A program made the translations under genes and the position numbers. Shown here piece after piece: positions 56,513 through 64,000 of a stretch of 64,000 nt of DNA (the first letter of the stretch is position 1; every line of letters begins with the position of its first letter). This stretch comes from Luidia sarsii. Its lineage: Eukaryota; Echinodermata; Asteroidea; Paxillosida; Luidiidae. The stretch lies in the NCBI GenBank assembly GCA_949987565.1, contig OX465110.1, forward strand, positions 1,026,233 through 1,090,232, given 5' to 3'. The notes under the pieces are model-generated. The model saw only the letters and a program-made list of their open reading frames with translations, searched no databases and had not been told where the DNA came from.

Positions 56513-59500
56513 CTGCAGACCAAAAAAATTACCAATAAGTCCTAGTTAAATAACCTGACGACGAAAACGTTTACCAATAAGTCCTAGTTAAATAACCTGA
56601 CGGAAAAAGTTTACCAATAAGCCCTAGTTACATAACTTGACGAAGAAAAGGTTCACCAATAAGTCCTAGTTACATAACCCGACGACAAAAAGGTTTACCA
56701 ATAAGTCCTAGTTACATTGCTCTCAAAAAGCTCTACTGACCATTCACTAAAGACCCATGTTTTAACGACAAATCTTTAAGCCCGCAGTAAACTAAAAGAT
56801 GTGTATCGCCATTGAGCTAAAGACTCACTTTGACTCACATCTCATTCGCAACGAAATGTGGACAGTGCAATGTTCATTGGTTTTTCTATCAAGATGCTAT
56901 CATTGAGTAGGGGACCAGCTGGTGGATCACTGGTCTCATTACAAACCGTGTGAAACAGGAAGGTCCTATTCTATCTAAGGCCCTTCACGAATCCACGGCT
57001 CATGCTCGGGCTCAGGCTTCGTCTCCGTCTGACAAAACCTGAACATCCAAGTTGCGGTTTGTCGCCGAATTTGAAGATTTGTTGGGTTGATATTAAGTAC
57101 AAAGTATTCACCAAGAAACCGGGGCGCTTGTTTCTAGATGCCTGTGACTTTATCACGGGTAAGAGAAACATGACCGGAGCCTAAGCCCGAGCCTAAGCCT
57201 TCATTTACGGCTTAAATGCACGCGATTTCGGCCCTGTGTCGTCGCCATGGCAACCACGGCGTCCACAACGCTTACCTTGCTTGTGTAGTTGCCAATGATG
57301 AGCACCACGCCCATGGTAATGAGAGCAGCAAGCCCGCCCTCTTTGACCATGTAGGGTAGGCTGAGCATGCCGATGCCTTGCATGCAGTTGCCCACGTTCC
57401 AGCCCGCTTGCCATACGGAGCTCGTGCCTGTAGCACCACGAAACCACAAGGAGAAACAACGATCAATTCATGACCAGAAGATCCGGCATTATTCTATAAG
57501 TCACAAAACTACTGACCACGAGGCAAACAATCTCAAACATTAGAAGGGTCTGACGTTAGGATCCTTGCAAGATGTAAACAATAATTGTGCCCCCAACTAG
57601 AATGTGTCCGGGGAACAGAATTACCTGGATCAAAGTGTCCCTGGACAGGCTTTTCCAGGTAAATGTGTCCCCCTGACAAAAATGTACATGGCCACAAGAT
57701 GTGTCCGGTTAAGTGGGACAGATTTAACCTTTTTAACAAAACCCCTTTTCCAGAGGTCGTTGATAAAAAGTCTCATAGATGTCATACAGTATGCCCTTTT
57801 CAAGGAATTTTAATGAACAAGATGATCTTCTTGTGCACTGTCAACTCGACAAGCATAGTGCAGTCCATGCATAATGTTCCATATCCGCGTGGCCACTACA
57901 ACTAATCGGGCATTATCTGAATACGGAAGCCTGTCTGCATTTTCACCCGCCATATTTATTTCGTAAAGTAGGAGTCGAAATTCAGAAGGCACGGCTCGAT
58001 TGCATGCAGCGTGGTAGGACAGACAGACTTAGATCGCGCCTGGTCAGTTTGTGAGTAATGAAACTAACCTTTCAAAATCGACACTGACATTTTGATTGTG
58101 AAAGATTTTCGTTCCCATTTTTTCGGCGCGAAAGAAGTAAAACCAGGACAGTGTCTGTCGGGGGGCTATTTCGATAACGCCAGAAGAGACACGGTTCTGT
58201 ATTGCTGACTGCACGGGTTTAGCCACGGGGAACGTGGCTCGGGTTGACTTCAAATGTTTGAGCTTCTCACGAAGGCTGTTGACATAGTTCAACGCCTGGG
58301 AAAACACGTTGCCTTCCGCGTCCTTACAGGCGTTTCAATCCCCTGAGTACAATGTATACAGTGATTCCTTTCAGGGGGGCCGGGTGTCACTCGCGAGGGG
58401 TCTTAGGTTACGTCTCTGATATCAGCAGACACCACGGACCGTTCTCGGAATCGTCTCATTCTTCCGGACGGAGTAACCGAAAACTGATCTTGATACTGCA
58501 ACTCTGAAATAAGTGCTTGTGACCTTAGTGTATACGGGAGTGCGAGAGACCTTTCCAGCGATGTGTTCGAGCACGATGAGAGGTATACTCGCTGCTAGAC
58601 ATTATTAGCCGGGCGTCTCTTGGCGGAACAAACCTTGACCTTTGCCTCGGAAGGGATCGACTTCGACATCAAAGTCGAACGGTGACTGAAATCGACTGAT
58701 CCCTTCCACGCATCTGGCCGGTCCGATTGGGACGACCGCCAATGCGTGTGAGTCAACATGCATCGAACTTTCTTGCCGTGGTGTGCACGTGTTTGCGCCA
58801 TGTTTGGTACACGCCACTGGGTATTAAAAGAATGCCTACGCGGTTTGTGTACGGTCCGTGTAATGGACCTTCTGCAGATGACGTCATCACGGGAACCCTC
58901 GACTTTGCTTTGGTATAAGGAAGAAAAGTTCACCGGCCACTTTGGTGAACGATGCATCCGATGGGCTTTATGTTGGTCTTTTCGAAACCGTGGCTTGAAT
59001 GTAAGATTGGCGTTAGCTCTATTTCTGACGTTCCTTTTGAATTATGATATATCCAAACGAAAGTATTGGACTACATTTTGGAAATGGGCATTTCTGTTGT
59101 GAACATTGAACGGGATCTACAGCTTCGATGACTAACTGCAAACTGTATTCCCTGGACGAAGTCGGAGACTAAGTCCATAACCGCTGTTGCTTGTTTTAGC
59201 AGCGTTTTGCTCCAAGATGGCGGCTTAGTGACGTCACTGCGTAAGGTCTATACACGGCTAACCAAAAGATAGGTCGAATTCGTTGGCTACGGATTGGTAT
59301 AACACACAGGTCTATGAGGGAATCGGTTGCAGCCGCTATCTTGCGGCTTCCATAGTACCGTGTGTAAGTTAAAGCCACAGGCAATGCATTCGGGTAGGAC
59401 CATAGGGGAGGAGGGGGGTTATAACGGGATGAGTATGTACCGGCACTGGTCGGATCCAGTCTAGACGGCACGTCGTCCCCTGTCGTCGAGTTCTCGTCCG

Positions 59501-59669
59501 TCATGGCCACGTGACCGTTGGCCTGACCCTTCCCCGCCCGTGCGTCGGTTGCCATGGTGCCGGCCGCGTTGCACAGTTCAATGTCCTCGCCCCGCGTCTC
59601 GTAGACGGGCACCCCATAGCGGAGTATGGAGCCCCGGAGCTGGCTGCCCAGTGAGCGGAGCTGGTCCAT
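55439..59669 (-). CDS. vesicular inhibitory amino-acid transporter-like protein (SLC32/AAAP family), 484 aa
   Basis: Three exons join in frame (229+152+1074 nt): 59441-59669, 57276-57427, 55439-56512. The product has a 75-85 residue hydrophilic N-terminus, then a multi-helix core that starts WQAGWNVGNCMQGIGMLSLP. This is the unwound first helix typical of SLC32 (VGAT) and the wider amino acid/auxin permease family. Further family landmarks are YTSKVLVYSLYED, FGTQFIMPGVEDSM, LLSYPLMLFL and VIPHFTLLMGVTGSLTSP. VGAT loads GABA and glycine into synaptic vesicles using the proton gradient, so a vesicle-membrane role is expected. Whether this is the true VGAT orthologue or one of the paralogues common in invertebrates cannot be told here; it is somewhat shorter than vertebrate VGAT (about 525 residues). 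Confidence 0.85.
56525..56716. repeat. tandem repeat of about 42-46 bp, 4 units
   Basis: Units of 'accaataagtcctagttaaa' plus 'taacctgacgacgaaaa(cg)ttt'. In transporter intron 2, starting 13 bp from the exon 3 acceptor. Confidence 0.9.
56981..57215. mobile_element. MITE with GGCTCGGGCTCAGGCTT inverted ends, copy B
   Basis: Close relative of 13831-14070 across its whole length, including 'ctgacaaaacctgaa', 'gtcgccgaatttgaag' and 'gcttgtttctagatgcctgt'. Transporter intron 2. Confidence 0.78.
57276..57427 (-). CDS. transporter exon 2 (residues 77-127)
   Basis: 152 nt, phase 1 to 0, donor GTAAGC after GGCAACTACACAAGCAAG. TSSVWQAGWNVGNCMQGIG, MLSLPYMVKEGG: first transmembrane helix and reentrant region. 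Confidence 0.88.
57600..57735. repeat. interspersed repeat with GTGTCC/GGACAC motifs, copy B
   Basis: Inverted relative of 6640-6785: 'attacctggatcaaagtgtc', 'tccaggtaaatgtgtcccc', 'ggacagatttaacc'. Transporter intron 1. Confidence 0.55.
59441..59669 (-). CDS. transporter exon 1 (N-terminal cytosolic region)
   Basis: ATG at 59669 in context AGCAGCATGG; donor GTACAT, phase 1. MDQLRSLGSQLRGSILRYGV, then hydrophilic sequence with ENSTTGDDVPSRLDPTSA. The start is chosen as the first ATG of the open frame; the 5'UTR may continue right. Confidence 0.78.
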
Positions 59670-60269
59670 GCTGCTCGTGGGGCTTGGCGGCGCTGAGGCC
59701 CGGGGAGTCGCTAGCTCGATACTCGGTGCTCAACCCGTGTCCCGTGCTAATAGTGGTCTTCGTCTTTGACTGGTACACGGAAGAAGGGTTTGCCCTTCGG
59801 CAGTATTGTCTTTGCCGTTCGCTCAGCCCCTAAGGAGATAAAAAGAAAAACACACTATGTTTTCTTAAAATTGATTAACTAATTAATCTCCGAAAACCTC
59901 ATTACATGGCAAGAAATCGAAGCTTTTTTAGGGATGTCAGAATTTCGTTAATCTGGAAATCAAATATCCACCAGAACTCTAATTTCCGCCGTGACTTACA
60001 AAAAGGTAAACTTAATGTTTCCTCGACTCACGAATGGCATTTACCCGATGCCTTGATCCACACCGTACCAGTCAATTATCTGTCGCTCTGATCCAACATT
60101 GTAAACTAACTCTAATTCACTGTGTGATATGTCAGCAAACTGGCACTCTGGGACACTTTTGTCAAGTCACTTTCGAGTTTTTTTGACTCGGAAAATATCC
60201 ACCAAAGGACAAGACAAAGCGGTCGATACAGTTGATGCTGCCCCATCGTCCGGCCAATCTGCCAATGGC

Positions 60270-60490
60270 TGCCAGGAGTCAACCAGCAACCGGCTTCGAC
60301 CGCCACCAACTTTGCCTCATCTCACCCACACACTCTATCTGTGCCAAGGTGTAGGAGGAAGAGGTATCGGAACAGCTTCTTCCCTCGTTCTGCCTCCATC
60401 TGGAATTCCCTTCCTGGTTCTTGCTTTCCCCCTGCCTACGATTTTGTCCTTAAAAGGAATGTTAATTCCTATCTCCAGTCTTCCCGAGTC
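60270..60490 (+). mobile_element. non-LTR retrotransposon remnant (reverse transcriptase C-terminal tail)
   Basis: Plus-strand frames give RLRPPPTLPHLTHTLY, then, after a frame change, CRRKRYRNSFFPRSASIWNS, LPGSCF and LKRNVNSYL. The [RK]xRNSFFPR..x.WN.LP pattern followed by a 'NSYL' end is the typical tail of jockey/CR1/RTE-like ORF2 proteins. Frame-shifted and short, so dead. Confidence 0.65.
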
Positions 60491-63489
60491 CCTCTCTATC
60501 TTTTGTTTTGCATTAAAGACAAACCCCTTCCATCTCGGGTTCAGACAAGTCCACTAACTGCCGCACTAACCCGCCCTCCAAGTCGCAACGACCCCCAAGT
60601 CTCCTCAAGCCATCGACCGGAATCTCAGACCAGGTTCCCCTGGCGTTACCACATCGACTCCAGCAGCCCCTTACTAAGCCCGCACCGATGGAGCCCGCAC
60701 AACACGCCCACACACGCGATGCATTATTCCAGGCAGTCTTTTCCCCCCGACGTCCATATGCACTTGTCAAAATATGAAGTGCTCGGCTCCACATACACCC
60801 GGGATAAATATTCACACACCTTTTTTCCGGATTTCCCTTTCGGAGAAGGAGAGGTCGAGACAAAAGTTGATTTTGCATTCACTGTCGGGTCTCGGTTAGT
60901 GGAATAATAAATGCATCTCCACGGTCGGTGTGCTCAACTCGTTTCTGGGTTTTTAAGTTCTGGATTGCTCGGAATCAAACGTCAGCCACTCTATATTTTT
61001 TTAAATTTGCATTTTGGTCATTTTAGGTCAGCAAACAATTCACTCTCTTCGACTGACATTTCGAAATAAGGTTTAGATAAAAATTAAAAACGTGCTTCTT
61101 TACATTTGAGTGTCGCATTCTTTTTCCTATATGGTGATCAAAGGTGCGTTTTTAGAGGCTACGATGTGAAGGTGATGCGTATTCGGATTCAAAATGGGCG
61201 TTGCTCATTGGTTGAGATTGCGCAAACGACACGGCGGTCATTTCCGGTTGGAGAGCGCCCTCAAGCGTCGGTCACAGCCACCTTAGCAGCCAGACACGAA
61301 GCGTTGGCGGACAGGAGCTCAAGGCCACGGTAGCCCGGCGCTGCCAAACCCCACAGGACCTCTGACAGGCTACGGCGACGGGACGAACCGCTGCCCGGAA
61401 ATGCCACTCCAGGTGTTTGCGCCGGCTTTTAGAGGCTTGAAGTCTCGGTCATTGAACAAGCAGATTAATATTGGAGCCGGGTAAACACGGCGGGAACGTC
61501 AGGCCGTGCACGGCGCTCAAACAAATCCAGAGTACGGACCAGAATACCTCGCGTTTGGGACGCACACTTCCCGAGGAGACATGGTCATTGTGGTGGTTTA
61601 ATGTGCTCGGTAAATACACAGTTTCTCGATTTTGTTTTACAGATAGCAGCGGGGATGTTTTTGTACGCATTGCTGTAAGATCGTGCCATCTTCAAACCGA
61701 TTACTGTGATGTTATTTTGTTTTGCAGCTGCAAGCTCAGACGGGATTGCAAGCATCGATTCGCCCATGAATTGCAATGAAACAGCGCCACGGTTGTGTCC
61801 AACAGCTGAATGACGAGAGTGACCTACAATTTACAAACAGCACGGAACCACGCAGAACAAAACGCGGGCCTTTGCCAAAGGTCCCCAAGGGTCGAAGCGT
61901 CGAGCCACTTATTAAGATTCATGATGACAATGCCATATGCAGCTCAATCATCCTTTGAAGTACACTCTCAACTGTTACTAAAAGTTGACCTCAGGTAGTT
62001 GTTGGTAACTGCGTGGTTAACACTGCACGGCGAGGCTGCGTGGGATCACACAGGTGTGTGTCTATATATTTCGGGCGCCAATTCACACATGGGCGGGTTT
62101 CACTTCAGTCTGATTACTAGACGGAGGGAGGGTTAGGTCGACTCGGGGTTGTTAAAGCTGGGTCAAAGGTCATTGAGGATCTTACCAAGGACTTGATTGG
62201 TGGGGTTGGGAGGGGGGTCATGGGGGTAGGGGGGATGGTTGGGAATCCTCACCTCACCGTTCTCAAACCAAAACGCGGCATGGTTGACCTTGGTCGAATT
62301 ACACGCACCAATGGAGAAGCCACGCCCTTTCAAACCACGCGAGCGAGCACGGAAACAAAGCAATCGACCCTGTTTCCGATTCTCCCCTCGTTACAGTTGC
62401 CCTGGCAACAGAGTGGCTGGTTATCAGCCGCACTCCTCTCCCTCTCCCCCTCCCCTCCCCCTCTCGCTCATTAAGTTTCGTTTCCCCCTCTGAACAAAGG
62501 CGCCGCTGGAATCCTTGAGACGTTACAAAGGTGGAAGGAGGCCGCCTAGTGTTTGATAAGCTATCTTGCATGCATGGGTACCCGCCATCTACAAGTGGTA
62601 GTGTACAGCCTCTGCATTTATGTATCGCCCAATTACCAAACCAGGCGACGTCTCTCATGGTCATCATGTCATCAATATTGTCAAGTAAGGTTGAGGGAAA
62701 AACCGCAAAATATGGTTCATCCGACTACGAAGTTACGTCCTCGCCTTTCATGATAATTTGATCAGGGAGACGGCGATCCTAGCAGTGCCTAAGATTGAAA
62801 TGTAAACGTCTTGAGACGGACTTATAACAACAACAAAAACTATGATAAAAAAACACCACTATATCTCACTAGATCGTACGCTGTGACAGGTTTGAAATCT
62901 GATATATTGACATGGAAGAAGAGGCTGCGTTTATTCCAGGTGTATAGCTGACACTGTTGATATGAGATTGTTTGAGGTATTTTTTTTTTTTTTTTTTATG
63001 GGGGGGGGAGGGTCCGAATTCCGCAACATCAGCATTCTAGGGGCTCCTCAGCCCAAATCGTCGCCGGGAATTCGAAGCTCCTTCACGGCAGCGTGGCGCC
63101 CCTTACCCATCCCACATCGACTCCGTAGAAGGGTGACCCAGTTTGTTCATAAACCCCCCCACCAAGGCAGGGTACGGACAAGGGGAGGGAGGGGAAATTC
63201 AGGCGTCGGTAGATCCGTGTTGAAGAACCTCAAATATCAATCATACTATGACTGATAAAAGCCCCCACCCCTTCCCTCCCCTTGCCTTGCCCGAGACTTG
63301 AGGTAAATTGATCGCAGCGCATGGAGTGGCCCTACTCCGACGTGTAGTGGCCTACCAGAGTTTGCCCCAAGTTGGAAATTCAATCCTGCAAATGGGCTCC
63401 AAGAGGGTACGGTAGATGCTTGCGTCCCTCCAATGCTTGTTGCCGAGTAGCCAAGGACGAAAGAGGGGAAAAGAGGGGAGAGAGAGAGG

Positions 63490-63638
63490 GAATGGTACAT
63501 AGAGAGACAGAGGCATAGGCTTAGACAGAGGCAGAGGCAGGGACAGAGGTAGAGGCAGGGGCAGAGGCATAGGCATAGGCATAGGCATAGGCATAGGCAT
63601 AGGCAGAGGCATAGGCAGGGACAGAGGTAGAGGCAGGG

Positions 63639-63670
<32 letters not shown>

Positions 63671-63884
63671 AGAGGCATAGGCATAGGCATAGGCAGAGGC
63701 AGAGTCAGAGGCATAGGCAGGGACAGAGGTAGAGGCAGGGGCAGAGGCAGAGGCATAGGCATAGGCAGAGGCAGAGTCAGAGGCATAGGCAGGGACAGAG
63801 GTAGAGGCAGGGGCAGAGGCATAGGCATAGGCATAGGCATAGGCATAGGCAGAGGCATAGGCAGGGACAGAGGTAGAGGCAGGG

Positions 63885-63916
<32 letters not shown>

Positions 63917-64000
63917 AGAGGCATAGGCATAGGCATAGGCAGAGGCAGAGTCAGAGGCAGAGACAGAGGCAGAGGCAGAGGCAGAGGCAGAGGCAGAGGC
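63490..64000. repeat. hexanucleotide satellite (AGGCAGAGGCAT)n, runs off the window
   Basis: More than 80 hexamer units GGCAGA/GGCATA with GGGACA, GGTAGA and GTCAGA variants arranged in a longer higher-order pattern of roughly 100-300 bp. Long Met/Pro/Leu open frames on the minus strand are artefacts of the 6-bp period. Confidence 0.95.

Larger units (their letters stand above)
59670..64000. other. 5' flank of the transporter and right-hand intergenic DNA
   Basis: No supported host gene. Holds a retrotransposon remnant (60270-60490), a poly-T/poly-G tract (62979-63008) and the hexanucleotide satellite at the right edge. GC-rich stretches near 61190-61420 might be a distant promoter, but nothing coding follows. 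Confidence 0.4.

Noticed and set aside
59196..59440. Continuation of transporter exon 1 to 59196
   Set aside because: Past the GTACAT donor at 59440 the frame reads low-complexity, unrelated sequence. Splicing to 57276-57427 restores the conserved first helix in the right phase.
61106..62753. Scattered 60-120 codon open frames near the right end
   Set aside because: No conserved motif, splice context or codon-level signal; treated as chance frames.
63352..63936. Met/Pro/Leu open frame of 194 codons
   Set aside because: Hexanucleotide satellite artefact.

Overview
The window is metazoan nuclear DNA: genes are split by GT/AG introns and the non-coding DNA is full of short inverted-repeat elements, tRNA-derived SINEs and minisatellites. 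A very long SRCR-domain gene, an F-type lectin-like domain and a vesicular amino-acid transporter gene all fit an invertebrate deuterostome. An echinoderm, perhaps a sea star, is the best guess; this rests on gene content, not on any search.

Layout, left to right. (1) 1396-2226, plus strand: a small intronless coding region for a sulfotransferase-like P-loop protein, behind a 5'UTR intron acceptor at 1355-1356. (2) 5150-49880, minus strand: one giant gene reconstructed exon by exon. It has a signal-peptide exon (49775-49880), a three-exon F-type lectin-like domain (47310-48618), then 43 SRCR domains with one Pro-Glu linker exon, and a stop at 5150-5152. My reconstruction has 54 coding exons and 15,072 coding nt, about 5,023 residues, with every junction in frame. 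50 of 53 junctions are phase 1. No transmembrane helix is visible, so the product is predicted to be secreted. Domains 13-30 (20514-32472) form a recently expanded array of nearly identical exons with nearly identical introns. (3) 49881-55438: intergenic, repeat-rich. (4) 55439-59669, minus strand: a three-exon SLC32/VIAAT-like transporter of 484 residues. (5) 59670-64000: mostly non-coding, with a non-LTR retrotransposon remnant and a hexanucleotide satellite that runs off the right edge.

Repeats. Three copies of a 183-bp palindromic element carry 9-bp target-site duplications, as in Mutator-like elements. A foldback family with GGTTTGCGGTGACACCATG ends recurs at least 12 times. A third palindromic family carries GACGTTTCGATCCTAGCAGG. 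Several minisatellites grew from recognisable seeds. One copies an exon/splice-donor junction of SRCR domain 34 about 40 times, and another copies the flank of a foldback element about 12 times.

Function. The large gene looks like a secreted pattern-recognition or scavenger-type protein: a lectin-like head on a string of group A (six-cysteine) SRCR domains. Large SRCR families are known from sea urchin coelomocytes; an immune role here is inference. The transporter and the sulfotransferase-like gene appear unrelated to it.
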